NCBI RefSeq assembly: GCF_024347215.1
Contig: NZ_AP025282.1
Location: 2,976,001 to 3,040,000, forward strand
From: Aliamphritea ceti
GTDB taxonomy: Bacteria > Pseudomonadota > Gammaproteobacteria > Pseudomonadales > Balneatricaceae
DNA: 64,000 bases
Reading direction: 5' to 3'
Positions within the stretch are counted from its first letter, which is position 1. Every line of letters begins with the position of its first letter. The position numbers and the translations under genes were made by a program. The notes beneath the pieces are model-generated. The model made no database searches. It worked only from the letters and a program-made list of their open reading frames with translations, and had not been told where the DNA came from. Positions 43,309 through 52,174 of the stretch are shown here, piece by piece.

Positions 43309-45288
43309 CTACAGCGCAATTTCAGTATTGGTAATCGGGTTAGTACAGCATGCCAGTACATAGCCCTGATCGATTTCCTTCTGGCTGATACCGCCACTGT
43401 GAACCATGTGGGTTTCGCCGGAAACGACTTTAACCTTACAGGTACCACATACACCGAAGCCACAGGCACTCGGAATGGCGATATCTGCAGCTTTAGCAGC
43501 ATCCAGAAGCGTTTCACGCTGGCTAACTTCACGGCTCTTATCAGACTTGCCGAAGTTAACGTGCACGATTTCTGCGCCATCCGGGAACTGATCTTCCTGA
43601 TTAGAGGTATCCGGCGCACCGAAGCTTTCTTCGTGGTAACGAGCCATGTCGAAACCGGATGCATCCAGTGCATCCCGAACCGCTTTCATGAAAGGTGCAG
43701 GTCCGCAGCAATATACGTCACGGTCCATATAATCCGGAGCCGTCAGACCCAGAATCAACTTATTGAAGCGACCACGTAAGCCGGTCCAGGCGTTGTACTT
43801 AGTATCTTCAGCACACACCCAGCTCAGACGGAAGTTAGGACAACGTCCTGCTACATTCTCCAGCTCTTCACGGAACAGAATGTCCTGCGGTGTATTCACA
43901 CAGCTGATGAAGTTCACATCCATGTCGTAACCGTAATCGAACATCCAGCGTGTCATAGACATCATTGGCGTGATGCCTGAACCCGCAGAGATGAACAGAT
44001 ACTTATCTGATGGCTGATTAAAGAAGCTGAACTCACCTGCTGGGCCATAGGCCTTCAAAATATCGCCAGGCTTAACGTTTTCGAACAACCAGCGGGTACC
44101 TGTGCTATCTGGCTGCACTTTTACAGTGACAGACAAAGAGAACGGCCGTGAAGGTGTTGATGAAATCGTATACGTACGCAGAACAGGACCGTCTTCAGTT
44201 GGCAGTGACAAAGTCACAAACTGACCTGGCTTGAACTTAAACCAGCTGTTGCCATCTGTTTTAAAAGTATAGGTCTTAACGTTCTCGGTCTCATCCACCA
44301 CCATGGTGCACACCAGTTCCTGGGCACTGCTATCCCAGGTACGGTGTTCAGAGAACATGTCGTTGTAGTCCATGTCGTTATGACGAAGGACAGGTGCTTC
44401 CAGACCGTACTTTTCAGCGAATTCCATATTCGCCTGATGTTGCTCATCAGGGTCAGTTTCAGTCGTTACAATAATGCTGGACTGGTAGTCAGTAACGCCC
44501 CACTGCTCCATCAATGCCTGGTCATGATAATCACGGCCCATAACTGAATCTGCAGCTACCAGACACTGAATCGAAATTTCAGTCTGATACAGGTTTAACG
44601 GGATCTGACGAATAATGGCGATATGATCCGGTGCCTGCCAGATGCTAATACTTTTACCGCTATACAGGCATTCAGCAGCATCATTAACAAAGCTTTCAGC
44701 TTCATCCCAGTGCGCATCAACTTGCTGACGGTAATCCGCAGCAGAGCTCCACTGATCGATATCAGACAAGGATAAATCAGACAGCGTCTTCTTAAAGGAA
44801 TCATCGACGCCTGCAAATACCGCGTCTTCATCTGTCAGGTGTACAAAAACAAAACCATCATGTTCAGCAACCGCAAACTTCTTCAGCGGAAACTCATCAA
44901 TGTTGATTTCATCCATCATGTTGCGGGCAAAAACCAGCTGGCCGTTCAGATCGTAAGTCCACTGATGATAAGGACACACCAAATTAGGCGCATTACCCTT
45001 ATCCTGCTGGCAAACCCGTGAACCACGATGCCGACAGCTATTATTCAGGGCAACGATTTCAGCATCATTATTACGGACTAAAATAACCGGATAGTGACCA
45101 GCCTGAACCGTGATGTAGTCACCATTAGCAGGAATCTGGCTGCTATGGCTGGCAAAAATCCAGTCGCTGTACCACTGATCATGCAGTTCTGACTTAGAAC
45201 TTTCATGGCTTTGGTAGATCAGCTCCTGAGTGTCATCAGTTCCGCTATTAGTACCACAAGGGCGGCTTGTCGTATTAGTTGTTGTCAT
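43309..45288 (-). CDS. Rieske - degenerate oxygenase - ferredoxin reductase fusion (GbcA/GbcB-like)
   Basis: A 659-residue fusion. Residues about 25-150 form an intact Rieske domain: CRHRG (Cys85, His87) and CPYHQW (Cys105, His108). Residues about 150-330 correspond to the catalytic domain of GbcA-type oxygenases, but it is shortened. The iron-site motif ECYHC-N3-H reads ECLYSGKSI here, so both iron histidines (expected near 209 and 214) are Tyr and Ile. Residues about 335-570 are a GbcB-type FAD/NAD reductase (RTYTISSTPSRPF, SAGSGITPMMSM). The C-terminus is a plant-type 2Fe-2S ferredoxin (CGFGVCGTCK, LACC). It can carry electrons from NAD(P)H to a Rieske centre but cannot bind mononuclear iron in the normal way. 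It lies 26 bases downstream of the gene that has the complementary defect. ATG at 45288 is preferred; the frame open to 45351 overlaps that gene. Confidence 0.9.
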   Translation of the reverse strand: MTTTNTTSRPCGTNSGTDDTQELIYQSHESSKSELHDQWYSDWIFASHSSQIPANGDYITVQAGHYPVILVRNNDAEIVALNNSCRHRGSRVCQQDKGNAPNLVCPYHQWTYDLNGQLVFARNMMDEINIDEFPLKKFAVAEHDGFVFVHLTDEDAVFAGVDDSFKKTLSDLSLSDIDQWSSAADYRQQVDAHWDEAESFVNDAAECLYSGKSISIWQAPDHIAIIRQIPLNLYQTEISIQCLVAADSVMGRDYHDQALMEQWGVTDYQSSIIVTTETDPDEQHQANMEFAEKYGLEAPVLRHNDMDYNDMFSEHRTWDSSAQELVCTMVVDETENVKTYTFKTDGNSWFKFKPGQFVTLSLPTEDGPVLRTYTISSTPSRPFSLSVTVKVQPDSTGTRWLFENVKPGDILKAYGPAGEFSFFNQPSDKYLFISAGSGITPMMSMTRWMFDYGYDMDVNFISCVNTPQDILFREELENVAGRCPNFRLSWVCAEDTKYNAWTGLRGRFNKLILGLTAPDYMDRDVYCCGPAPFMKAVRDALDASGFDMARYHEESFGAPDTSNQEDQFPDGAEIVHVNFGKSDKSREVSQRETLLDAAKAADIAIPSACGFGVCGTCKVKVVSGETHMVHSGGISQKEIDQGYVLACCTNPITNTEIAL

Positions 45289-45314
45289 TATTATATCTCT
45301 TACTGATGCGCTGC

Positions 45315-46490
45315 TTAGCTCAGACGTTCTTGCAAAGTGTTGGTGTACCATTCAACAAACTGGATAACACCGTCTTCCTGATTGACAGAATATGGGCCTG
45401 GTGCATACAGAGGAGAATTAATACCCCGCTGATTCTCTTCTACCAGATGCTTATCCTGCGCATTGGTGGCTTCCCATACTTCAAGTAATTCCGCCGGGTT
45501 GTAATCAACGCCTTCTTCAGCGTCGGCACGTACCATCCAGTGCGTGGTTACCAACGTCTTTTGTGGGCCCAGTGGCAGCGTCCGGAAAGAAATAACATGA
45601 TCGCCCAGGAAATGATTCCAGGTATTCGGGTAATGGAACAGCACCAGCGCACCAACATTCGGCAGGCTTTCATCACACAGAGGCTTGGCCACTGCATCAG
45701 CACCGCTCATGGTGTAGCTGGTGAAGTCTTTCAGCAGAGGCATGCGGGCAACGCGGAAGTCACCTTTATCAGAAATTTTGAAACGGCTCGGTAAGCCTGC
45801 AGCTTCGCAACGCTCCCAATGATCAGACACCATCTCAGGCACTTCTCCACTTGGGCTCACACCTGTTACTGCCGGATCTTCCGGATAGGTGATGATCAGC
45901 TCAGGATGATTACTCAGGCAGTGATAACATTCGCGGTTGTTCTCAAATACCAGCTTCCAGTTACCTTCTTCGATAATGGATGACTGAGTAGCAATCTTCA
46001 GATTATCCATGCTGTGCGGTGCCATATATGGCTCAACAACACTGCTGAAAGTTGCGAAGTCTTCAGGCTCTTCTGCCAGACAGATGAACATATAGCTCTG
46101 CACAGAATTTAACGCGATAGCCTGTAGCTGTGCTTCTTCTTCGCCCAGTGACTGACCATCCAGCTGATACTGGATAGTTGCACCGCTGTCGCCCAAAGTT
46201 TGCTGATTACCGCTTTCTTCATTACACAGCGGATAACCACTAACCGGACAACGGTTATAAAAGGCTTGCAGGGAATCACCCTGGTTGATGATGACGACAT
46301 TGTGCTCACCAAGTGGGAGCGTCATGTAATCGCCGGTATTGGCTAATTCGAAATCATGGCCGACAAATATCCAGTCTTTGTACCAGATATTTTCCAGGTC
46401 CATCTGATAAAGCGCAGGGTCGTTATAAAATTTGCCTGCCAGACTAAAATTCTTTGGCTTATCGGCAAGCTCAGTAAGTACGTGTTGCAT
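45315..46490 (-). CDS. GbcA-like oxygenase subunit lacking the Rieske ligands
   Basis: A 391-residue alpha-subunit-type protein of the glycine betaine demethylase/carnitine oxygenase group. The N-terminus (NFSLAGKFYNDPALYQMDLE, WIFVGHDFEL, GDYMTL) aligns with GbcA. The Rieske motif C-R-H is replaced by C81-P-V83, and the second Cys-x2-His pair is missing altogether (GATIQYQLDG). The catalytic part is intact: NWKLVFENNRECYHC with Glu187, His190 and His195 spaced as in carnitine oxygenase CntA, plus a late Asp near 346 (AQDKHLVEENQRG). So it can bind iron and substrate but not a Rieske cluster. It is the first gene of a two-gene operon headed by a cobalamin-type riboswitch. The substrate is probably a quaternary or N-methylated amine, by family only. 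Confidence 0.88.
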   Translation of the reverse strand: MQHVLTELADKPKNFSLAGKFYNDPALYQMDLENIWYKDWIFVGHDFELANTGDYMTLPLGEHNVVIINQGDSLQAFYNRCPVSGYPLCNEESGNQQTLGDSGATIQYQLDGQSLGEEEAQLQAIALNSVQSYMFICLAEEPEDFATFSSVVEPYMAPHSMDNLKIATQSSIIEEGNWKLVFENNRECYHCLSNHPELIITYPEDPAVTGVSPSGEVPEMVSDHWERCEAAGLPSRFKISDKGDFRVARMPLLKDFTSYTMSGADAVAKPLCDESLPNVGALVLFHYPNTWNHFLGDHVISFRTLPLGPQKTLVTTHWMVRADAEEGVDYNPAELLEVWEATNAQDKHLVEENQRGINSPLYAPGPYSVNQEDGVIQFVEWYTNTLQERLS

Positions 46491-46599
46491 AGGGCGCCTA
46501 CACTAAAAAAAACAATAGCATCTAGGCGGCGAACAGAATGAATCATGACGGCTTCTTTCGGCAAGGGGTAACCCTGCAGCTAAGCCACAATTCATTTTT

Positions 46600-46773
46600 T
46601 GTTGTCCACCGCAACCTTATTCACCAGGCTCCATGCCTGGTATCCAGTTTGTTACTTAGGTGGGATCGGGCTAGAAACGACTCTTTATCAGAAGACGTTC
46701 TCACCGTTACGGGGATAGCAACAGAGTTTCACTGTTTTCACCAACCCGCCGCTTTTGGCGGCGTGTCCTAAGT
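46600..46773 (-). ncRNA. Cobalamin riboswitch (short AdoCbl/variant type) candidate
   Basis: On the minus strand ACTTAGG (46767-46773) pairs with CCTAAGT (46654-46660) and encloses the core. Inside are a GCCGCC-AAAA-GGCGG hairpin and the highly characteristic stretch around GTGAAACTCTGTTGCT and CCCCGTAACGGTGAG. These correspond to the P3-P4-L5 core of B12 riboswitches such as btuB. An AACGTCTT/AAGAGTCGTT hairpin and AGCCCGAT (B12-box-like) follow. The L5 sequence CCGTAAC (46706-46712) is complementary over 7 nt, one G-U included, to GTTGCGG (46609-46615) downstream, as expected for the L5-L13 kissing loop. About 110 nt of leader remain before the ATG at 46490, with a CCAGGC/GCCTGG hairpin at about 46624-46640. 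Confidence 0.72.
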
Positions 46774-46980
46774 GGCGCCAGTATCGCAAAAAAAATATTC
46801 GGTCATTGCACAAAAACGACCATTCCAGACCCAAAACAGCCGCTTAAAGGGTCGTAAGTCGCATAACAACAGGGTTAGAGTCGCAATTGGGATCGGCGAA
46901 AAGAAGAAAATCACACAGCAGGAAGCACGAATAAACGAAAAGCCTCTTAATATTCGTGCCGGTAGAATCTATAACAGAGT
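46774..46980. other. Promoter region of the riboswitch-controlled operon
   Basis: About 200 AT-rich bases between the riboswitch and the stop of the MATE gene. An open plus-strand frame here shows no coding character. Confidence 0.4.
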
Positions 46981-48369
46981 TTAAGCGCCAGCCAGCCAGC
47001 CCTTAGTACGCACCATACGGTACAAACGGCGTGACTGAAATAATGCACTGAGCAACACACCGCACATAAAGCCAGCCCAAAATCCAAACACGCCGTATTG
47101 CTCTCCCCAGATATCCGTCAGGCCTAAGCTGTAACCAAGCGGAAACCCTATTACCCAGTACGCAGTGAGCTGAATCACCATCGGCATGCGGGTATCCTGA
47201 AATCCACGCAATACCTGAATACACCAGACTTGCAGTGCATCGAAAAAGAAAAATAACGGTGCGAACACCAACATAGCAGCAGATAACGCGATAACAGTGG
47301 CATCCCGTACAAACAATGCTGGTACCTTTTGATGCCAGAACATAATCAGCAAACCGGACACCAGGCTGAAGACTACAATCATTCCCAGGCCCGCACTCAA
47401 CTGCTGACTAACACCAGCAGTATCCTGACGACCAATGCTTTGCGAAGCCCGAATGGCGGTCGCCTGACCAATACAGAGCCCTACCATCAGCACCAGTGCT
47501 GCCACCTGAATAGTAATCTGATGTGCACCCATAGAGCTGACGCCCAGCGGTGCAATCAGTAGAGCTGATATATTGAAGTAGCCCTCTTCTGCCAGCAGCA
47601 TCAAACCTATTGGCAAACCCAGGCCAAGTATTGCTTTGATACGCGCTACATCAATACCCGGCCAGCGTTTATAAAAACGGTAAGCTTTCAACTTAGGATG
47701 CTTCACCGCATAAACACAGAGTGCAATCGTCCACACAGCATATAAGGATGCCGAAGTAATCGCACAGCCCACACCACCCATTCCTTCAAAAGGCCCGATA
47801 CCAAATACAAACACGTAATCAAGTAACAAATTCAGAGGCAAAATACACAAACTGCTCAGTGCGATAAAGCGGGTCAGACTGTGGCTTTCAAGCAAGTTCA
47901 TAATCACGATGAACACGCCTATTGCCGGAAACCCCAAACCAATAATTTTCAGGTAGCCTTGCGCAATAGCAGTTTCAGCCTCACCTGCTCCCAGAGCCGG
48001 AAGCCAGCCCGGAATAATCCAGCTCAGTGCTGTCATCATGAAACCAAGACTGACTGACAAAATCAGCCCCTGCTGAATCTCTCCAACAACATTGTCTTTA
48101 TCGTCTGCCCCATGGAACCGCGCCATACGGGGCAATACTGCGCCCAGTACGCCCACCATAAACAACACCAGAATCAGCCAGATATTACCGCCCATCGCCA
48201 GGCCGGCGAGATCTTGTGCACTGTATTGTCCGGCAACGATAGTGTCGATCACCTCCATACCAACCATGGCGATATGCGCAACCGCCAGTGGTACAGCAAG
48301 GTTTAAAATAGCTTTCGCTTCGTTACCGGCAGAAGGAGAAGAGACTGAGGAATATTGATTCTGATGCAT
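46981..48369 (-). CDS. MATE-family efflux transporter
   Basis: A 462-residue inner-membrane Na+ or H+ driven multidrug/toxin antiporter of the NorM type with about 12 helices in two MatE halves (EAKAILNLAVPLAVAHIAMV starts the first, AILGLGLPIGLMLLAEEGYF the second). The ATG at 48369 (MHQNQYSS) is preferred to an upstream in-frame ATG at 48396. It lies 102 bases downstream of a histidine kinase gene but behind a terminator. The substrate is unknown. Confidence 0.9.
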   Translation of the reverse strand: MHQNQYSSVSSPSAGNEAKAILNLAVPLAVAHIAMVGMEVIDTIVAGQYSAQDLAGLAMGGNIWLILVLFMVGVLGAVLPRMARFHGADDKDNVVGEIQQGLILSVSLGFMMTALSWIIPGWLPALGAGEAETAIAQGYLKIIGLGFPAIGVFIVIMNLLESHSLTRFIALSSLCILPLNLLLDYVFVFGIGPFEGMGGVGCAITSASLYAVWTIALCVYAVKHPKLKAYRFYKRWPGIDVARIKAILGLGLPIGLMLLAEEGYFNISALLIAPLGVSSMGAHQITIQVAALVLMVGLCIGQATAIRASQSIGRQDTAGVSQQLSAGLGMIVVFSLVSGLLIMFWHQKVPALFVRDATVIALSAAMLVFAPLFFFFDALQVWCIQVLRGFQDTRMPMVIQLTAYWVIGFPLGYSLGLTDIWGEQYGVFGFWAGFMCGVLLSALFQSRRLYRMVRTKGWLAGA

Positions 48370-48434
48370 TTTCCATAACCACAAAAAAACCGGCACAGAT
48401 ACATTGCCCGGTGAATAAGAGCATCAGCATAACA

Positions 48435-48460
48435 GAAAAAGCTGAATAATCATTCAGCTT
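48435..48460 (-). terminator. Terminator of the histidine kinase gene
   Basis: AGCTGAAT and its complement form an 8-bp stem with TTTTTC after it on the minus strand, just past the stop at 48472. Confidence 0.8.
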
Positions 48461-48471
48461 AAGTTTGAAGT

Positions 48472-49800
48472 TTATTGCTCAGTAAAAGAACTGAAGCGGT
48501 AGCAAAAACTTACTCCGGTATCTCCCGGCAGTAATTCAATCTGACCTTTCAGCGACTGTACAATCAGGTTAAACACAATAGACATACCGAGCCCCGTGCC
48601 ACCTTTGTTACGGGCAGTGGTATAAAACGGCTCGAATATTTTTTCCCTGCTTTCGGTATCAAGACCTTTACCGTTATCTGAATAATCAATCTGTACGGTA
48701 CCGTCATCATGACTAAATCCCGTGATCAGAATATGATTATTTATGTCTTCCGCATCAAAGCCATGCCGGGCACTGTTCTCTATCAGATTATTCAGAACCT
48801 GCGCATGTACACCGGGTAAGGTACGTACCTCAAGATCCGCAGGTATTTCCAGATGCAGACTGATACGTTTTTTATTGAGTACGGCTTTCAATGTAGAAAT
48901 CACATCCGAATAATAATCACTCAGGTTGATGGTTTCTTCTTCCAGAACATGCTGATCCGCAGCTGTACGCTTAAAACTGTCTATCAGATTTTTAGCATGA
49001 TTAAGATTAAACTCCTGCAACCGTAACGACTCCCGTGTAGAAGAACAGTAGCTATCCATGTCTTCAATCGTCAGTGCCTGCGCTTCAACCTGGCGCAGGA
49101 AATCGTTGAATTTCTTTGCCATAAAACTGTGCGCGGTGATGGCAATTCCCAGTGGAGTATTAACTTCATGGGCAACCCCTGTTACCAGTCGGCCTAATGC
49201 CGCCATTTTCTCTGACTCAACAAGTTGCTGCTGAGCATCCTGAAGATTATCCAAAGTAGACGACAATTCCTGCGTGCGCTTACGAACCTGTTCTTCAAGG
49301 GTTTCATTCAGGCCTTCCAGTGATGACTCAAACCTGGCACGTTCAAGCTCCGCCGCTATCCGCCCTGAAAACACTTGAAACAGACCAGATATTAACTCCT
49401 GCTGTTCAGTAATATCGTGCTCATATAAAGCAGCTATCAGCCCCATAATCCGGCCTTTTGAATCCCGAATAGCGGTACCGATATAGCCTTCTATATTAAG
49501 GTCCGCCAGAAACTCATCTTCCGGATAGGTTTGCGCAACACCGCTGGGAAAGCAGGCAACCTTCTGACACATAACGTCTGAGCATGGTGTATCTTTTAAC
49601 GGATATGAAAAGGTGTCACTAAGTTCACCTTTTGCCACCCACACCACAAGCTCTGCATTTTCATATGCTTCATCTGCTTCAGCAATATAGGTGTAATCCG
49701 CTTTCAGCACTTTATTCAGTTTGAGGGTAATCTTCTGAAGAAAATCCGCGCCATAGGCATTCGACGCATCTTCAATGATCTCTTTAATGTAATCTTCCAT
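48472..49800 (-). CDS. GAF-domain histidine kinase
   Basis: A 442-residue cytosolic sensor kinase. N-terminal GAF domain (about 15-155, with IEGYIGTAIRDSKGRIMGLI), a coiled coil (155-195), HisKA with the phospho-His in GRLVTGVAHEVNTPLG, and a HATPase with N box (LNNLIENSARHG), G1 (YSDNGKGLD), F (IFEPFYTT) and G2 (GGTGLGMSIV). No membrane segment is present, so it senses an internal or diffusible signal. It follows the HD-GYP response regulator gene after 27 bases, its likely partner. Confidence 0.92.
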   Translation of the reverse strand: MEDYIKEIIEDASNAYGADFLQKITLKLNKVLKADYTYIAEADEAYENAELVVWVAKGELSDTFSYPLKDTPCSDVMCQKVACFPSGVAQTYPEDEFLADLNIEGYIGTAIRDSKGRIMGLIAALYEHDITEQQELISGLFQVFSGRIAAELERARFESSLEGLNETLEEQVRKRTQELSSTLDNLQDAQQQLVESEKMAALGRLVTGVAHEVNTPLGIAITAHSFMAKKFNDFLRQVEAQALTIEDMDSYCSSTRESLRLQEFNLNHAKNLIDSFKRTAADQHVLEEETINLSDYYSDVISTLKAVLNKKRISLHLEIPADLEVRTLPGVHAQVLNNLIENSARHGFDAEDINNHILITGFSHDDGTVQIDYSDNGKGLDTESREKIFEPFYTTARNKGGTGLGMSIVFNLIVQSLKGQIELLPGDTGVSFCYRFSSFTEQ

Positions 49801-49827
49801 TACCTACTGCTCCACAACTGTCAGGTA

Positions 49828-51360
49828 TTAATCCGGATACAGATCGCGGGTAGCGACCATTTCACCGAAAGATTCAAAAAACAGATCCACCAGTTGCGGA
49901 TCAAACTTAATCCCGCGGTTGGCTGCAATAAAACTGCGAATATCATCTAACAACCAGGCATCTTTATAGCAACGCTTCGCCCCCAGGGCATCAAACACAT
50001 CTACCAGCGCCATAATTCTGGCCTCAATTGGAATTTGTTCGCCTTTTAAGCCCAGCGGATAACCACTGCCATCCCAGTTTTCATGATGATAGTGCGCAAT
50101 TCTTGAGCCCAACTGAGCCACGGGTAAATGACTTTTTGCCAACATGTTGCCGCCAATTTCTGCGTGACTTTGCATCACAGCCCACTCAGCCGGATCAAGT
50201 TTACCGGGCTTGCCTAAAATATTGTCTGGAATGGCAATTTTGCCAATATCATGCAACGGAGCTGCAGTCTTAATTGCGGTACAAAAACTTTCTGGTAGCC
50301 CTAACTTCTGAGCCAGCAGTTCGCTGAGAATAGCCACCCGTTTTACATGTGATCCGGTTTCCTTACTGCGTGCTTCAACAGCTTCTCCCACTATATACAT
50401 CAGCTCCCGCTGGTTATCTGCGAGCTGTTGTTTACGAATCAGGTTTTCCAGAATCAGCGCAACATTGGTGATATACAGTTCAGCCAGCCTGGCGTTGAAG
50501 TCCTCACCCTTATCGGCATATTGCACATAGAAAACGGAACTGGTGATTTCCGAGGTTTGAAAGTAAGCAACAAAGTAGTCACTGGTCTGAACATTTTGCC
50601 CCAGACGAAAAACAGCGTTGATCTGTTCTCTGACAGGGTTAGGTACAGTGCTAAGACACTGAGTCCGCTCACCTTCTCTGCCGGTGCAGGCAACAATGGT
50701 TTCCTGAGTTTCCCCCATGAAATCATCTTCATGGCGTACCATATAAAAGGAAGCACCCTGTAAATGCAGTAGTGAAAGCATATGATCCAGCGCTGCTGAT
50801 GCAAAATCCTCAAGGTTCTGAAACTTAAGAATGGCGTTAGACGTGCTGATAAGATTACGAAACTCATGCAAGCTACGGAGAATTGTTTCAATATCCCGAT
50901 AACTGCGAATACCTGAAATAACCGATGTAGTCATCTTCAGGGCGGTAAACTCAGTCTTGGTTTTATAATCGTTGATGTCGTACTTGCGAATAACTTCTTC
51001 TTCCGGTGCCATACCTGCCTGACCGGTTCGCAATATAATTCGGATAGACTGATTCTGCAGATGTTCGCGAATCCAGGACACCAGTTCCAGACCGGCGTTA
51101 TCGCTCTCCATCACAACATCCACGAACGCCATCGCGAACTGAGTGCCATTTTGAAGCATCGTCCTGGCTTCGGTCGCGTCATAAGCAAAATGTAATTTTA
51201 AAGGACGGCCAAAAACTTCAATGCCAGAAAGGACCAGTTGAGTAACATCATGAATGGCCTGCTCATCGTCCACTACCAGTACATGCCAATGATCAATAGC
51301 AGTAGAATTGAGTATCTTATCCGGTTGTTGCTCTGACTGTTTAAACTGAAACAGTGTCAT
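49828..51360 (-). CDS. Response regulator with DUF3369 and HD-GYP domains
   Basis: A 510-residue protein: receiver domain (about 18-140, HVLVVDDEQAIHD, phospho-Asp in FVDVVMES), a DUF3369 sensor-like domain (about 165-320), and a C-terminal HD-GYP phosphodiesterase (about 330-500). The latter has HDIGKIAIPD, HAEIGGNML and HHENWDGSGYPLGLKGEQIP intact. It should hydrolyse c-di-GMP under phosphorylation control by the kinase encoded next. An upstream in-frame ATG at 51450 would add 30 atypical residues, so I start at 51360. Confidence 0.92.
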   Translation of the reverse strand: MTLFQFKQSEQQPDKILNSTAIDHWHVLVVDDEQAIHDVTQLVLSGIEVFGRPLKLHFAYDATEARTMLQNGTQFAMAFVDVVMESDNAGLELVSWIREHLQNQSIRIILRTGQAGMAPEEEVIRKYDINDYKTKTEFTALKMTTSVISGIRSYRDIETILRSLHEFRNLISTSNAILKFQNLEDFASAALDHMLSLLHLQGASFYMVRHEDDFMGETQETIVACTGREGERTQCLSTVPNPVREQINAVFRLGQNVQTSDYFVAYFQTSEITSSVFYVQYADKGEDFNARLAELYITNVALILENLIRKQQLADNQRELMYIVGEAVEARSKETGSHVKRVAILSELLAQKLGLPESFCTAIKTAAPLHDIGKIAIPDNILGKPGKLDPAEWAVMQSHAEIGGNMLAKSHLPVAQLGSRIAHYHHENWDGSGYPLGLKGEQIPIEARIMALVDVFDALGAKRCYKDAWLLDDIRSFIAANRGIKFDPQLVDLFFESFGEMVATRDLYPD

Positions 51361-51920
51361 ATTGTCATCGTTCCCCTGAATGCATAATGTCCGTCGTTGC
51401 GGACACGGCCTAACGCAAACTTGTAACGTCTTCCTGACACCAACATCCACCGGGCTATCTGATAACGCAGTTGCTTACTGCAAGCCCTTTTTCCAGACGG
51501 TCAGTTTTAACAAACGAAAGCTTAACAACTGCCGACAAACGCGAATGATGACGACACCTTTAACAGATGCCTCCTATAACTCCAGCTCACCTGATACAAG
51601 ATTCAAACCTGATAGCTCACCAAATATAACCAGTGCTTGATATTCAAAAGCCTAACACCAAAATCATGATCTTGAAAAAACTCAGGTTCACTTTCACAGC
51701 AAAACCTTCGCTAAGTACACAGCTTAAACATAAACCCAACAATCACTCTTAAAAATCAAACTATTAAAATCAACAGCTTACTAAGACCCATTCTTTTCAA
51801 GCCTTGAATGTTACCTGTCAGTCAGTACTAAAACAGGGTTAACCATTTTAGTAACTAGGCTTTCATTACTGCAGATTCAAAGCATTTTGCAGCTCTTTTT
51901 TCCGGTAACAAGATCTCACT

Positions 51921-51991
51921 AAATCAGTTTTTTTAATCCATTCTAAAAGTTAAAAATATTTTAATAATGCAAGCAAAGCTCATAGTCTGAA
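51921..51991 (+). promoter_or_regulatory. 71-bp element shared with the argE promoter (copy 1)
   Basis: Aligned without gaps to 61568-61638 it matches at 55 of 71 positions. Conserved blocks are AGTTTTTTT, ATCCA, TAAAAATATTTTAAT, AAGC-CATA and TCTGAA. It lies 183 bases before the FMO start. Confidence 0.7.
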
Positions 51992-52092
51992 TGCACAACA
52001 TGAGGGCTGTGTATGTTCTCTGCATCATCAGAATCCCGGTGTTTTTCTCCGGAACATCGAACACTGAGTAATGCCGCTTCACACACACCACT

Positions 52093-52120
52093 CTCGTTCC
52101 GCCCTGCTGTGCGGAACGAG
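52093..52120 (+). other. Hairpin in the FMO leader
   Basis: CTCGTTCCGC and its complement (10 bp) with an 8-nt loop, 55 bases before the FMO start. No T-run follows, so a leader structure is more likely than a terminator. Confidence 0.5.
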
Positions 52121-52174
52121 AATTAGATTTTGGACCCTCGCAGATACACTGAATAACAACAACAGGACTCAGAC

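Larger units (their letters stand above)
51361..52174. other. 814-base intergenic region upstream of the FMO gene
   Basis: Very AT-rich in the centre, with no open frame that looks coding on either strand. It holds a 71-bp element also found before argE (51921-51991) and a hairpin at 52093-52120. The rest I cannot explain; a small RNA is possible. Confidence 0.5.

Noticed and set aside
45289..45351. Earlier start of the Rieske-reductase fusion
   Set aside because: It overlaps the upstream oxygenase gene; the ATG at 45288 fits the 26-base gap and starts directly before the variable linker.
45315..46490. Loss of Rieske ligands explained by a frameshift or sequencing error
   Set aside because: The frame is continuous; flanking GbcA-like residues (FYNRCP, YQLDG) stay in register on both sides, so the ligands are substituted rather than shifted out.
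46538..46771. Plus-strand open frame of 77 codons
   Set aside because: It lies antisense to the structured riboswitch leader, and its translation has no coding character.
51921..51991. FNR box in the first copy of the 71-bp element
   Set aside because: Four of ten consensus bases differ, so only the second copy qualifies.
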